A stretch of 64,000 nt of DNA from JADCCX01 sp031373545 (GTDB lineage Bacteria; Pseudomonadota; Alphaproteobacteria; Rhizobiales; Beijerinckiaceae), in the NCBI GenBank assembly GCA_031373545.1, contig JANMMT010000216.1:1-64000 (forward strand), read 5' to 3'. Under the pieces are notes generated by a model, which saw only the letters and a program-made list of their open reading frames with translations, was not told where the DNA came from and made no database searches. Numbering within the stretch: the first letter of the stretch is position 1; the number at the start of each line of letters is the position of its first letter. The position numbers and the translations under genes are program-made. Below are positions 16,124 through 24,680 of the stretch, piece after piece.

Positions 16124-17755
16124 ATGGCAACTGCCGCAGCTCATGCAGACGACCACGATCACATGCATGCCCATCCAACCGGGTGGCGTCGTTATGTGTA
16201 TTCGACGAACCACAAGGACATCGGGATGATGTACCTGATCTTCTCGCTCTGCGCGGGGATCATTGGCGGTGCGCTGTCCGTGGCCATGCGCATGGAATTG
16301 CAGGAACCGGGCATGCAGATTTTCGCAAACGCCCACACCTACAATGCCTTCGTGACCAGCCATGCGCTCATCATGATCTTTTTCATGGTCATGCCCGCGC
16401 TGATCGGCGGCTTTGCCAACTGGTTCATCCCCATCATGATCGGCGCGCCGGACATGGCCTTCCCGCGCATGAACAACATCTCGTTTTGGCTGCTGCCGGC
16501 CGCGCTTGGGCTGCTCATCATCTCGATGTTCGTGCCCGGTGGCCCTGGCCCCGATGACCGCGGTTTTGGCGGGGGCTGGACGATCTATCCGCCCATGTCC
16601 TCGACTGTGGGCTCGCCGGGCCCGGCCATGGATTTCGCAATTCTCGCACTCCACATCGCCGGCGCTTCGTCGATCCTGGGGGCCATCAACTTCATCACCA
16701 CCATCTTCAACATGCGTGCGCCTGGCATGACCATGCACAAGATGCCGCTGTTCGTGTGGTCGGTGCTGGTGACGGCCTTCCTGCTCCTGCTCTCCCTGCC
16801 TGTTCTGGCGGGTGCGATCACCATGCTGCTGACGGACCGCAACTTCGGCACGGCCTTCTTTGACCCGGCCAACGGCGGGGACCCGATCCTGTTCCAGCAC
16901 CTGTTCTGGTTCTTCGGCCACCCTGAAGTGTACATCCTGATCCTGCCAGCCTTCGGCATCATCAGCCAGATCGTTTCGACCTTCAGCCGCAAGGCCGTGT
17001 TCGGATACCTCGGCATGGCCTATGCCATGGTGGCGATCGGCGTGGTCGGCTTCGTGGTCTGGGCGCACCATATGTATACCTCGGGCATCAGCCTGGCCGC
17101 GCAGCAGTATTTCATGGCGGCGACGATGGTGATCGCGGTTCCGACCGGCGTGAAGATCTTCTCCTGGATCGCCACGATGTGGGGCGGCTCGATCTCCTTC
17201 CGCCCGCCCATGGTCTGGGCCATCGGTTTCATTTTCCTGTTCACCGTCGGCGGCGTCACGGGTGTGGTGCTGGCCAACGCGGGCGTGGACCGGGTGCTGC
17301 ACGACACCTATTACGTGGTGGCGCACTTCCACTACGTGCTGTCGCTCGGCGCCGTGTTCGGTATCTTCGCAGGATGGTACTACTGGTTCCCCAAGATGAC
17401 CGGCTACATGATCCCCGATTGGGTCGGCCACACGCACTTCTGGGTGTCGTTCGTGGGTGCCAACATCCTGTTCTTCCCGCAGCATTTCCTCGGCCTCGCC
17501 GGCATGCCACGCCGTTACGTGGACTACCCCGATGCCTACGCTGGCTGGAACTACATCTCCTCGATCGGCTCCTACATCTTTGCTGCCGGCATGCTGGTGT
17601 TCTTCGTAGGCATGGCCATTGCACTCATCCGCAAGGAGAAGGCGGGCGACAATCCCTGGGGCGTGGGTGCCACGACACTGGAATGGACGCTGCCTTCGCC
17701 GCCTCCCTTCCACCAGTTCGAAACGCTGCCACGCATCACCGAAGAAGCGCATTGA
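16124..17755 (+). CDS. coxA: Cytochrome c oxidase subunit I
   Basis: Subunit I carries haem a and the haem a3-CuB centre where oxygen is reduced and protons are pumped. The 543-residue protein begins MATAAAHADDHDHMH, followed by GWRRYVYSTNHKDIG, typical of alphaproteobacterial CoxA. The His-Pro-Glu-Val-Tyr motif (FFGHPEVYILILP) gives the CuB His and cross-linked Tyr, and the HHMYTSG and HFHYVLSLG motifs hold the remaining CuB and haem ligands. Twelve membrane helices are evident. I prefer the ATG at 16124, preceded by GGGGA, to ATG 16109; the difference is five residues. Follows coxB after 47 bases. Confidence 0.97.
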   Translation: MATAAAHADDHDHMHAHPTGWRRYVYSTNHKDIGMMYLIFSLCAGIIGGALSVAMRMELQEPGMQIFANAHTYNAFVTSHALIMIFFMVMPALIGGFANWFIPIMIGAPDMAFPRMNNISFWLLPAALGLLIISMFVPGGPGPDDRGFGGGWTIYPPMSSTVGSPGPAMDFAILALHIAGASSILGAINFITTIFNMRAPGMTMHKMPLFVWSVLVTAFLLLLSLPVLAGAITMLLTDRNFGTAFFDPANGGDPILFQHLFWFFGHPEVYILILPAFGIISQIVSTFSRKAVFGYLGMAYAMVAIGVVGFVVWAHHMYTSGISLAAQQYFMAATMVIAVPTGVKIFSWIATMWGGSISFRPPMVWAIGFIFLFTVGGVTGVVLANAGVDRVLHDTYYVVAHFHYVLSLGAVFGIFAGWYYWFPKMTGYMIPDWVGHTHFWVSFVGANILFFPQHFLGLAGMPRRYVDYPDAYAGWNYISSIGSYIFAAGMLVFFVGMAIALIRKEKAGDNPWGVGATTLEWTLPSPPPFHQFETLPRITEEAH

Positions 17756-17765
17756 ACTCTTGATC

Positions 17766-17789
17766 GGGCTGGCCACGCGCCAGCCCTTT
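17766..17789 (+). terminator. Short GC hairpin with T-tract after coxA
   Basis: The arms GGGCTGG and CCAGCCC form a seven-base stem with a seven-base loop, followed by TTTC. It lies between coxA and ctaB. Such a weak hairpin inside an operon may act as a partial terminator or as an mRNA 3' end stabiliser that keeps coxBA more abundant than the assembly genes. The T-run is short, so full termination is unlikely. Confidence 0.45.
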
Positions 17790-17860
17790 CAGCCAAGTGG
17801 CTCTGCCTCGGCGGGGCCGTTTGTCTGAAGGGGTTACCCTCACAACGGACTGTCGAACCC

Positions 17861-18796
17861 ATGAACGGACGCGCAACCACAGTTGATGAACCCGCAGGCG
17901 ACGTCCTGTCGGCGGGCTCCGTGCGTGATTTCATCGCCCTGCTGAAACCACGTGTGATGACGCTGGTGGTCTTCACGGCTCTCGTGGGCCTTGTCGCGGC
18001 CCCCGGCACCATGCATCCGGGTCTTGCGGCCATTGCGATCCTCTGCATCGCAGTGGGCGGCGGCGCCTCCGGGGCGCTCAACATGTGGTACGATGCCGAC
18101 ATCGACGCGAAGATGCGCCGCACGGCCGATCGTCCCGTACCTGGCGGTCGCATTCTGCCCGGCGAGGCTCTGGGCTTCGGGCTTTTTCTTGCCGCCATAT
18201 CGGTCTTCACCCTCGGCATGGCGACCAACTGGTTTGCCGCGGGCTTTCTGGCCTTCACCATTTTCTTCTACGTCGCGGTCTACACGATGTGGCTCAAGCG
18301 CCGGACACCGCAGAACATCGTCATCGGCGGGGCCGCGGGAGCTTTTCCCCCCATGGTGGGCTGGGCGGCGATGACGGGCGGCATGAGCCTGGAAAGCATC
18401 GTGATGTTCGCCATCATCTTCATCTGGACGCCGCCCCATTTCTGGGCACTGGCGCTGGTGAAGAAGGCGGATTACGGCGCGGCGGGCGTGCCCATGCTGC
18501 CCAATGTCGCGGGCGATGCGGCGACGCGCAGGCAGATTCTGTGGTATTCCATTGCTCTGGCCTTCACGGGTCTGCTGCCAACGATTTTAGGCTTCAACAG
18601 CCTTGTGTACGGGGCCTTTGCGGTGCTGGGGGGCGTGTGGATGATCTGGCTTGCGGCTGATATCCTGCGCAAGGCAGATACGGCTGCAGAGCCCAAGGCG
18701 TGCTGGCGCATGTTCGGCCAGTCGATGCTGTATCTGTTCGTGCTGTTTGCGATCATTCTGCTGGACAAGCTGGCGATGCAAAGGGGTTTCTGGTGA
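17861..18796 (+). CDS. ctaB: Protohaem IX farnesyltransferase (haem O synthase)
   Basis: CtaB adds a farnesyl group to haem b to make haem O, the first step to haem A for the oxidase. The 311-residue protein is a UbiA-type prenyltransferase with about nine membrane helices. The first Asp-rich prenyl-diphosphate motif is NMWYDADIDAKMRRTADRP (about 82-100) and the second is the KKADYGAAGVPMLP region. WTPPHFWALAL is a family hallmark. The stop overlaps a GTG that could begin the following small gene, so they are probably coupled. Confidence 0.95.
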   Translation: MNGRATTVDEPAGDVLSAGSVRDFIALLKPRVMTLVVFTALVGLVAAPGTMHPGLAAIAILCIAVGGGASGALNMWYDADIDAKMRRTADRPVPGGRILPGEALGFGLFLAAISVFTLGMATNWFAAGFLAFTIFFYVAVYTMWLKRRTPQNIVIGGAAGAFPPMVGWAAMTGGMSLESIVMFAIIFIWTPPHFWALALVKKADYGAAGVPMLPNVAGDAATRRQILWYSIALAFTGLLPTILGFNSLVYGAFAVLGGVWMIWLAADILRKADTAAEPKACWRMFGQSMLYLFVLFAIILLDKLAMQRGFW

Positions 18797-18798
18797 GC

Positions 18799-18966
18799 AT
18801 GATGTCCGATCTGAAATCCACCGGGTTGACACCATCGCCCGCCGACAAGCGCCGGCAGAAGACGCGTTCGCTCGCGATTGCGGGCGCGCTCGTGTTTCTC
18901 GCGATCCTGTTTTACCTGATCACCATCTTCAAGATGGGTGCGGGCATCCTCAACAAGGGAATCTGA
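18799..18966 (+). CDS. Small single-helix protein of the cox operon (CoxF-like)
   Basis: A 55-residue protein with a basic N-terminal part (SPADKRRQKTRSLAIAG) and one membrane helix (about 25-46, ALVFLAILFYLITIF). Small single-span proteins at this place between ctaB and ctaG are common in alphaproteobacterial cox operons and are labelled CoxF or hypothetical; they are thought to help assembly or be minor subunits, but the role here is inferred from position only. ATG codons at 18799 and 18802 and a GTG at 18793 overlapping the ctaB stop are all possible starts. The stop is five bases before the ctaG ATG. Confidence 0.78.
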   Translation: MMSDLKSTGLTPSPADKRRQKTRSLAIAGALVFLAILFYLITIFKMGAGILNKGI

Positions 18967-18970
18967 AGCC

Positions 18971-19543
18971 ATGGCCAGCGGTCGTTCCGATATCAAGGTC
19001 GCAGTCCTTGCAGGGGGGCTGGGTGCGCTGATGCTGGGTGCGAGCTTTGCGGCGGTGCCCCTTTACGACTGGTTCTGCCGCACCACCGGTTACGGCGGCA
19101 CCACGATGGTGGCGAAGGCGGGCCCATCGGTGCGCGGCACCCGCCCGATCGAAGTGCGATTCGATGCCAACGTGACCGGTCTGCCCTGGCGATTTGATGC
19201 CGAGACAACAACCGTGACCGTGCTGCCCGGCGATGTCGCGACCGTTTACTACCGCCTGACCAACACCAGCGACCGCGAGACAGTGGGCATCGCCTCTTAC
19301 GGCGTATCTCCAGAGATCACCGGGGGGTATTTCAGCAAGATCCAGTGTTTCTGCTTCACCGATCAGGTGCTCAAGCCCGGCGAAAGCCGCGAGGAGGCTG
19401 TGGTGTTCTTTGTTGACCCCGCGATAGAAACCAATTCGGATGCGCGCCATGTGCGCAGCATCACCTTGTCATATACCTTCTTTCCATCCAGAACGCAGGT
19501 GAAGCCGCTGGCTGCGGCGGCACCTGCATCGATCACGCGCTGA
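18971..19543 (+). CDS. ctaG: Cytochrome c oxidase assembly protein CtaG/Cox11
   Basis: CtaG delivers copper to the CuB site of subunit I. The 190-residue protein has one N-terminal membrane helix (about 9-29), then VPLYDWFCRTTGYGGT, and a periplasmic immunoglobulin-like domain with the copper-binding CFCF motif (KIQCFCFTDQ near 122-131) and the YTFFPSRTQ C-terminus region. All are standard for Cox11. The ATG is preceded by GAAGCC, close behind the small gene. It belongs to the operon of the aa3 oxidase. Confidence 0.95.
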   Translation: MASGRSDIKVAVLAGGLGALMLGASFAAVPLYDWFCRTTGYGGTTMVAKAGPSVRGTRPIEVRFDANVTGLPWRFDAETTTVTVLPGDVATVYYRLTNTSDRETVGIASYGVSPEITGGYFSKIQCFCFTDQVLKPGESREEAVVFFVDPAIETNSDARHVRSITLSYTFFPSRTQVKPLAAAAPASITR

Positions 19544-19566
19544 AGTAGAAAAGAACGAGGCACACC

Positions 19567-20427
19567 ATGGCTGGAGCCCAGACCAAGAACCACGATTACC
19601 ATCTGGTTGACCCATCACCATGGCCCTTCGTGGCGTCCGTTTCGGCCTTCGTCATGGCGATCGGTGCCGTGATGTGGATGAAGAGCATGACCATGATGGG
19701 GCTCAAGGTCGGGCCCTATTTCTTCGGGGCGGGCCTGCTTGGCATCCTGTATGTCATGTTCGCATGGTGGGGCGATGTGATCCGCGAGGCTGACCGGGGC
19801 GATCACACGCGCGTCGTGCAGATTCACCACCGTTACGGCATGATCATGTTCATCGCGTCCGAAGTGATGTTCTTCGTGGCGTGGTTCTGGGCCTATTTCG
19901 ATGCGTCCCTGTTTGCCAATGAGGCGATTCAGTACGCCCGTGTCGAAAAGCTGGGCGGTGTCTGGCCACCCAAGGGCATCGAGGTGTTTGACCCCTGGCA
20001 CCTGCCGCTGCTCAACACGCTGATCCTGCTGACTTCGGGCACCACCGTGACCTGGGCCCACCACGCTTTGCTCAACAATGACCGGGAGGGCTTGAAGCAG
20101 GGTCTCTGGGCCACTGTCTTGCTGGGCGCGCTGTTCTCGGTGGTGCAGGTTTATGAGTATGGCCATGCCGCCTTCGGCTTCTCCGGTCATATCTACGGCG
20201 CCACCTTCTTTATGGCGACAGGCTTTCACGGCTTCCACGTCCTCATCGGAACCATCTTCCTCGCGGTCTGCCTGATCCGTGCCTACAGAAATCATTTCAC
20301 GTCCCAGCAGCATCTCGGGTTCGAGTTTGCAGCCTGGTACTGGCACTTCGTCGATGTGGTCTGGCTGTTCCTGTTCGTCGCGATCTACCTCTGGGGGTCG
20401 CACTGGGGCATGGCCGCCGCGCACTGA
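19567..20427 (+). CDS. coxC: Cytochrome c oxidase subunit III
   Basis: Subunit III stabilises the oxidase core and surrounds the oxygen entry and lipid pocket. The 286-residue protein has seven membrane helices, HDYHLVDPSPWPFVAS at the start, the FFVAWFWAYFDASL block, TGFHGFHVLIGT and the terminal AAWYWHFVDVVWLFLF with the conserved Glu/His/Trp residues. It starts 23 bases after ctaG, after an AACGAGG ribosome site. It closes the structural gene set; downstream genes are assembly factors. Confidence 0.96.
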   Translation: MAGAQTKNHDYHLVDPSPWPFVASVSAFVMAIGAVMWMKSMTMMGLKVGPYFFGAGLLGILYVMFAWWGDVIREADRGDHTRVVQIHHRYGMIMFIASEVMFFVAWFWAYFDASLFANEAIQYARVEKLGGVWPPKGIEVFDPWHLPLLNTLILLTSGTTVTWAHHALLNNDREGLKQGLWATVLLGALFSVVQVYEYGHAAFGFSGHIYGATFFMATGFHGFHVLIGTIFLAVCLIRAYRNHFTSQQHLGFEFAAWYWHFVDVVWLFLFVAIYLWGSHWGMAAAH

Positions 20428-20447
20428 GACTTCAGCCTGTGACATCG

Positions 20448-20478
20448 AGGGCGGCGGGGCGTGGTACCTGGCCGCCCT
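20448..20478 (+). terminator. GC-rich hairpin between coxC and the DUF983 gene
   Basis: The arms AGGGCGGC and GCCGCCCT form an eight-base stem with a 15-base loop and are followed by TCGTCATTTG, without a real T-run. It may be an mRNA stabiliser for the coxC end or a weak terminator. Evidence is only the inverted repeat. Confidence 0.35.
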
Positions 20479-20501
20479 TCGTCATTTGAAGGGATCAAGA
20501 C

Positions 20502-20837
20502 ATGCCATCCGGTAATGCCTGCCCGCGATGCGGCAACGCCCCCCTCTTTGATGGCTATCTCAAGCTGAAACCGGCCTGCACGGCCTGCGGGCTCAATTAT
20601 GCCTTTGCGGACAGTGGCGATGCACCAGCCGTCTTCATCATGCTGGGTGGCGGAGCTTTCATCGTGGGCCTCGCGCTTTTTCTTGAGGTCAACTATGCGC
20701 CGCCGATCTGGCTGACTATGGCCATCTGCCTGCCGCTGGGCGCGGTGATGTGCCTGGGGCTGCTGCGCCCCTTGAAAGCGGCGATGATCCACCGGCAATA
20801 CGCCACCAAGGCCGAGGAGGCGCGGCATAAATCATGA
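20502..20837 (+). CDS. DUF983 family membrane protein
   Basis: A 111-residue protein with an N-terminal zinc-ribbon-like pair of motifs, CPRCGN at 7-12 and CTACGL near 25-30, followed by two membrane helices (about 45-66 and 69-90). This pattern defines DUF983, which very often lies between coxC and surf1 in alphaproteobacteria. Its role is unproven; position suggests help in oxidase biogenesis, perhaps in metal or redox handling by the cysteines. Its stop overlaps the surf1 ATG (ATGA). Confidence 0.9.
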   Translation: MPSGNACPRCGNAPLFDGYLKLKPACTACGLNYAFADSGDAPAVFIMLGGGAFIVGLALFLEVNYAPPIWLTMAICLPLGAVMCLGLLRPLKAAMIHRQYATKAEEARHKS

Positions 20838-21592
20838 ACAGGGCCAACACAACCGGCGCCGGCAAGAGCATCGTGATTCCGGCTGTGATGACCGGCATCG
20901 CTCTGGCTGTTCTCCTGGCGCTTGGCGTGTGGCAATTGCAGCGCAAGGCGGAGAAGGAGCAGTTTCTCGGCGGATTGCAGCAGTCCATCGGCGCTGCGCC
21001 CATGGCGCTTGCCAAAGACAGCGTGCCGCCGGAACTGACACGCGTGCGCGTGACAGGGCAATATCTGACGGCGCGCAGCGTGCCCGTGCGGGTGACGCTC
21101 GCGGCACCCCGGAACCTGCGCGAGTTGGGCGGCCTCGGTTTTTTCTGGATGACGCCCCTGGCGCTGGATGGTGGCGGCACGGTGTTTGTCAACCGGGGCT
21201 TTGTGCCTGCCAATTCCGATGGGCGCGCGCCCGCCATCGAAACGCCGACAGGGCCTCAAACCATCACGGGCCTGATCCGCCACCCGGAAAACCAGGGGCC
21301 GTTTGCACCGGCCGATGTGCCCGCGCGCGGGGATTACTTCAACCGGGATCCGGCCAGGCTGGCGACGGCCGCTGGTCTTGCAGATGTTGCGACGGCGTAT
21401 TTCATCGACGAAGAGCGCGGCCCTGACGGCTCGGTTGCACCCGTGGGGCTGGATGCCAAGGCGCTGATGGCGCGCATCCCCAACAAGCATCTCGAATACG
21501 CCCTGACATGGTTCGCGTTTGCGCTGACGCTGGCCATCATCTTCGGGCTCTTCGTGCGCAACCGGCGGCGCGAAACTGCAGCGGCGCTATGA
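20834..21592 (+). CDS. surf1: SURF1-family oxidase assembly protein
   Basis: SURF1 (Shy1) helps insert haem a into subunit I. The 252-residue protein has one membrane helix near each end (about 15-33 and 225-245) with a periplasmic domain between. Family motifs visible are LGVWQLQRKAEKE, the GQYLTARSVPVRV strand, VFVNRGFVPAN, and NKHLEYALTWFAFALTL at the C-terminal helix. It overlaps the DUF983 gene by four bases at its start and the asparaginase gene by four bases at its end (ATGA both times), so all three are likely coupled. Confidence 0.94.
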   Translation: MNRANTTGAGKSIVIPAVMTGIALAVLLALGVWQLQRKAEKEQFLGGLQQSIGAAPMALAKDSVPPELTRVRVTGQYLTARSVPVRVTLAAPRNLRELGGLGFFWMTPLALDGGGTVFVNRGFVPANSDGRAPAIETPTGPQTITGLIRHPENQGPFAPADVPARGDYFNRDPARLATAAGLADVATAYFIDEERGPDGSVAPVGLDAKALMARIPNKHLEYALTWFAFALTLAIIFGLFVRNRRRETAAAL

Positions 21593-22635
21593 CCAATCCC
21601 GTTCTGGTCGAGGCGCTGCGGGGCGGAATGGTGGAGTCTGCGCATCGCGGTGCAATCGCTGTGGTGGATGCTGACGGCGCATTGGTGCTGGAAATCGGCG
21701 ACATCGACCGCCCGATTTTTCCCCGATCGGCCATCAAAGGCCTGCAAGCGATCCCGTTGATCGAGAGCGGCGCCGCAGAGCGCTTTGGCCTGACGGATGC
21801 GGAAATCGCGCTGGCCTGCGCCTCGCATAACGGTGAGCTAGCCCATGCGGCTCTGGCGGCGAGCATGCTGGCCAAAGCCGGACGCGATGCACGCAGCCTG
21901 GAGTGCGGGGCGCACTGGCCCATGCGTGCCCATCGGCTGGCCGAGAAAGCCGCGCCCTGGGGCCGCTTGCGCGACAGCCTGGAGCCTCTGTTCGCAACAG
22001 GCGCACCGTCAGCGCTGCACAACAATTGTTCGGGCAAGCATGCGGGCTTCATCTGCACCGCCTGCTCGCTGGAGCACGATCCTGCGGGTTATGTGGGGGC
22101 CAATCACCCCACCATGCGAGCCGTGACGGCCGCTATGGAGGACATGACCGGCGTGGCGCTGGCCAATCAGGCAACCTGCGGCACAGACGGTTGTTCGATC
22201 CCGACCTATGCCCTCCCCTTGCGCGCGCTGGCGCTTGGCTTTGCGCGCTTTGGCACTGGCCATGGGCTGGGAAGCCTCCGCGCCAAGGCTGTTGCGCGCA
22301 TTCGCCGGGCTGTCGCGGCCGCACCGTTTTCTGTCGCGGGCACGGACCGCTTCGACACAGTTCTGATGCAGGCCCTTGGGGCGCGTGCCTTCGTCAAGGT
22401 GGGGGCGGAGGGTGTCTACTGCGCGAGCTTCCCCGAGCTGGGCATGGGCATTGCGCTCAAATGCGATGATGGCACGACGCGCGCCGCCGAAGTGATGATG
22501 GCCGCGCTTGTGCGCCGGTTTCTGCCGCTGGATCATGCGGAAGAGGCGACGCTCGGCCCCTTGCTCACCCAGCCCATGACGAACTGGAATGGCCTACGCA
22601 CGGGCGAAGTGCGGCCGGCGGGTGCGCTGGCGTGA
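21589..22635 (+). CDS. L-asparaginase of the Rhizobium etli type (PF06089)
   Basis: The 348-residue protein belongs to the asparaginase family that includes the R. etli enzyme and is unrelated to the E. coli type I/II enzymes. It should hydrolyse asparagine to aspartate and ammonia in the cytoplasm. Motifs expected for its serine-beta-lactamase-like fold are present: RSAIKGLQ with Ser47 and Lys50, CASHNGE with Ser79, NNCSGKHAGF with Cys147 and Lys150, and CGTDGCSIP with Asp200 and Cys202. There is no signal peptide. It starts inside the surf1 stop codon region (ATGA), an unusual place, since surf1 is more often followed by ispH or thrB in relatives; co-transcription with the oxidase operon looks likely. 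Confidence 0.9.
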   Translation: MTNPVLVEALRGGMVESAHRGAIAVVDADGALVLEIGDIDRPIFPRSAIKGLQAIPLIESGAAERFGLTDAEIALACASHNGELAHAALAASMLAKAGRDARSLECGAHWPMRAHRLAEKAAPWGRLRDSLEPLFATGAPSALHNNCSGKHAGFICTACSLEHDPAGYVGANHPTMRAVTAAMEDMTGVALANQATCGTDGCSIPTYALPLRALALGFARFGTGHGLGSLRAKAVARIRRAVAAAPFSVAGTDRFDTVLMQALGARAFVKVGAEGVYCASFPELGMGIALKCDDGTTRAAEVMMAALVRRFLPLDHAEEATLGPLLTQPMTNWNGLRTGEVRPAGALA

Positions 22636-22735
22636 CTTGGTGTTGTTCTACGCCGTGATGGCTTTGCCTTCACGGCGCATCAAATCTGCGTTGGGACGGC
22701 TTGTTCCCGCCGCCAGAAATTGCATAAGGCCATAC

Positions 22736-23617
22736 ATGCAACCACCACCTGCCTCGCTTTCCATGCCCTGGAATGACCGCGCCGGGCGGCTCTCGCCGCT
22801 CAAGCTTGGCGTGTTCATATATTTGCTCGTGCCCGTGGCCTGGCTTGCGGTGCAAGCCATGGCCGGCTGGCTTGGCGCAAAGCCCCTGACGGAGGCCATT
22901 CACCAGACCGGCGATTGGGCGGTGCGTTTTCTGATGCTGTCGCTGGCCGTCACGCCGCTGCGCTCCATCGCGCAATGGCCGCAGCTTATCCTCGTGCGGC
23001 GCATGCTGGGCCTGGGTGCATTGGCGTATGTAGCGCTGCATCTGGCCCTCTACACCGTAATGATCTGGGACCTTGGCAAGGTGGTGAGCGAGATCGCGCT
23101 GCGGTTCTACCTCACGATCGGGTTTGTCGCCCTGCTCGGCTTGGCGGTGCTGGGGGTCACCTCCACCGATGGCATGATCCGTCGGCTGGGCAGCGCGCGC
23201 TGGAATCGCCTGCATGCCAGTGTCTACGCGCTCACGGCGCTGGCGCTGCTGCACTACCTGCTGCAATCCAAGATCGACATCACTGAAGCCGCGCTGAACA
23301 CGGGTGTGTTTTTCTGGCTGATGGGATTTCGCCTGCTGCGCAAGGTCAAACTCAGCACGGGTCCGCTTTCACTGGCGCTGCTGAGCGTGGCTGCTGCGTT
23401 GCTGACGGGCCTGGGTGAAGCGCTGTGGTATGGCTTCATGACGGGCGTGCCGGGCTGGCGGGTGCTCGCCTCCAACCTTGATTTTTCCTACGTGATTCGC
23501 CCTGCATGGTGGGTGCTGGGCCTCGGCCTTGTCATGGCAGCGCTGGCTGCCCTGCGAATAAATCGCAGGCGCTCGGTTTCGCTTCCCATTGCAGTGACCA
23601 CACCGGCTGCCCATTAA
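22736..23617 (+). CDS. MsrQ/YedZ-like haem b membrane protein (ferric reductase-like domain)
   Basis: The product of 293 residues has about eight hydrophobic helices. The ferric-reductase-like core shows TGDWAVRFLMLSLAVTPLR, RMLGLGALAYVALHLALY, and NRLHASVYALTALALLHYL, with His residues spaced as in MsrQ for haem b. MsrQ feeds electrons to the periplasmic molybdoenzyme MsrP, which repairs oxidised methionines. No msrP gene is adjacent. The protein is about 80 residues longer than E. coli MsrQ, with two further helices at the C-terminus. The start at 22736 has AAGG at a suitable distance; ATG 22763 is possible. An msrB gene follows after six bases, so the locus still concerns methionine sulfoxide or general redox repair. 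Confidence 0.8.
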   Translation: MQPPPASLSMPWNDRAGRLSPLKLGVFIYLLVPVAWLAVQAMAGWLGAKPLTEAIHQTGDWAVRFLMLSLAVTPLRSIAQWPQLILVRRMLGLGALAYVALHLALYTVMIWDLGKVVSEIALRFYLTIGFVALLGLAVLGVTSTDGMIRRLGSARWNRLHASVYALTALALLHYLLQSKIDITEAALNTGVFFWLMGFRLLRKVKLSTGPLSLALLSVAAALLTGLGEALWYGFMTGVPGWRVLASNLDFSYVIRPAWWVLGLGLVMAALAALRINRRRSVSLPIAVTTPAAH

Positions 23618-23623
23618 ACAATC

Positions 23624-24094
23624 ATGCTGAATATGATCCGGGCTTTCTTCAGACGTTTTGAAACCGGCAACCTCTCGGGAGTGGCACGCGTGAACGACAC
23701 ACCTTTTCCAGTCATTAAAACCGATGCAGAGTGGCGCACGTTGCTGACGCCTGAACAATATGATGTGCTGCGCGGCCATGGCACGGAAAGACCCGGCAGT
23801 TGCGCGCTCAACCATGAGAAGCGCGCGGGCACCTTCTCCTGTGTTGGTTGCGGGCAGAAGCTGTTTGTCGCTGGCAAGAAGTTCGAGAGCGGCACCGGCT
23901 GGCCCAGCTTCGACCAACCGCTGGCGGGCTCTGTCGGCACCACGGTGGACCGCAAGTTCGGCATGACGCGTACGGAGGTGCATTGCAGCCAGTGCGGCGG
24001 ACACCTCGGCCATGTCTTTCCTGATGGACCGCCGCCTACCGGCCTGCGCTACTGCATCAACGGCGTGGCGCTGGAGTTCGCGCCTGACGCATGA
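23624..24094 (+). CDS. msrB: Peptide-methionine (R)-S-oxide reductase MsrB
   Basis: MsrB reduces the R form of methionine sulfoxide in proteins. In the 156-residue protein I see the zinc ligands CVGC (73-76) and CSQC (121-124), the FESGTGWPSF substrate block, GHLGHVF, and the catalytic Cys144 in RYCING. The N-terminal 25 residues (Arg-rich, RAFFRRFETG) precede the usual start; ATG codons at 23624 and 23633 are both possible. There is no signal peptide, so it acts in the cytosol. Its 3' end overlaps the convergent pyroglutamyl peptidase gene by 38 bases. Confidence 0.95.
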   Translation: MLNMIRAFFRRFETGNLSGVARVNDTPFPVIKTDAEWRTLLTPEQYDVLRGHGTERPGSCALNHEKRAGTFSCVGCGQKLFVAGKKFESGTGWPSFDQPLAGSVGTTVDRKFGMTRTEVHCSQCGGHLGHVFPDGPPPTGLRYCINGVALEFAPDA

Positions 24095-24680
24095 TCGCGC
24101 GCAGAACCACCTCCCCGGCGCGCTCCAGTTCCTTCTTGCCTGGGCGCAGCCGCTGAACGCGCGCCTTTGGCATCATCTTCAGCGGGCGCGGCACATGAAT
24201 GAAAATGGCTGGAATGCCTGCCCCGAGCACATGCCAGAGGAGCGCGTTGCACAAATAATCGCCTGCATCGCGTGAGACCCTGGCAGGCAGGCCGCTGGCC
24301 TTGAGCACTGCCGTCAGCTTCGCGGCGTCAAAGGTAGAGCGGCGTGCTGCCCCAGCGCCGCGCGTCAAAAGCAGCGCCGTTGGCCTGTACCGAACCGCAT
24401 CGGGCCGCAGCACACTGGCACGGTTGCGCGCCACAAGTTCGGGCGTGATGGCGCGGCGGCGGCCGGCCAACCCAAACATCAGCACCGCATCGGGCTGTGT
24501 CTCAGCCAGTATGGCATGCAGGTTTTCAAGCATGGCCCATGTGGTGGGCAGGATGCGTGTGATGCGCGTCACACTGGCAAAAGCAGGGGATTGAAGCGCG
24601 CCCATATGCCGAACGATCTGCATTGTGGGGTTATGCGGCGCGCCGGGAAACGGCCCGAAGCCTGTGATCAGGATCCGCAT
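24057..24680 (-). CDS. Pyroglutamyl-peptidase I-like cysteine peptidase (C15)
   Basis: This 207-residue protein matches peptidase C15, which removes N-terminal pyroglutamate. The start MRILITGFGPFPGAPHNPT is diagnostic. The catalytic triad appears as Glu in ITPELVARN (near residue 80), Cys in AGDYLCNALLW (near 147) and His in IFIHVPRP (near 163). The sequence is a divergent member and the substrate may differ. Its ATG overlaps the stop of the upstream dehydrogenase-like gene (TAATG), which implies translational coupling, and its last 38 bases overlap msrB on the other strand. Confidence 0.88.
   Translation of the reverse strand: MRILITGFGPFPGAPHNPTMQIVRHMGALQSPAFASVTRITRILPTTWAMLENLHAILAETQPDAVLMFGLAGRRRAITPELVARNRASVLRPDAVRYRPTALLLTRGAGAARRSTFDAAKLTAVLKASGLPARVSRDAGDYLCNALLWHVLGAGIPAIFIHVPRPLKMMPKARVQRLRPGKKELERAGEVVLRAIMRQARTPAPRR

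Noticed and set aside
15905..17776. Long open frame of about 620 codons antisense to coxA
   Set aside because: It lies wholly opposite a certain coxA and coxB end, is extremely rich in His, Arg, Asp and Glu with no fold, and is what high-GC third positions produce on the opposite strand.
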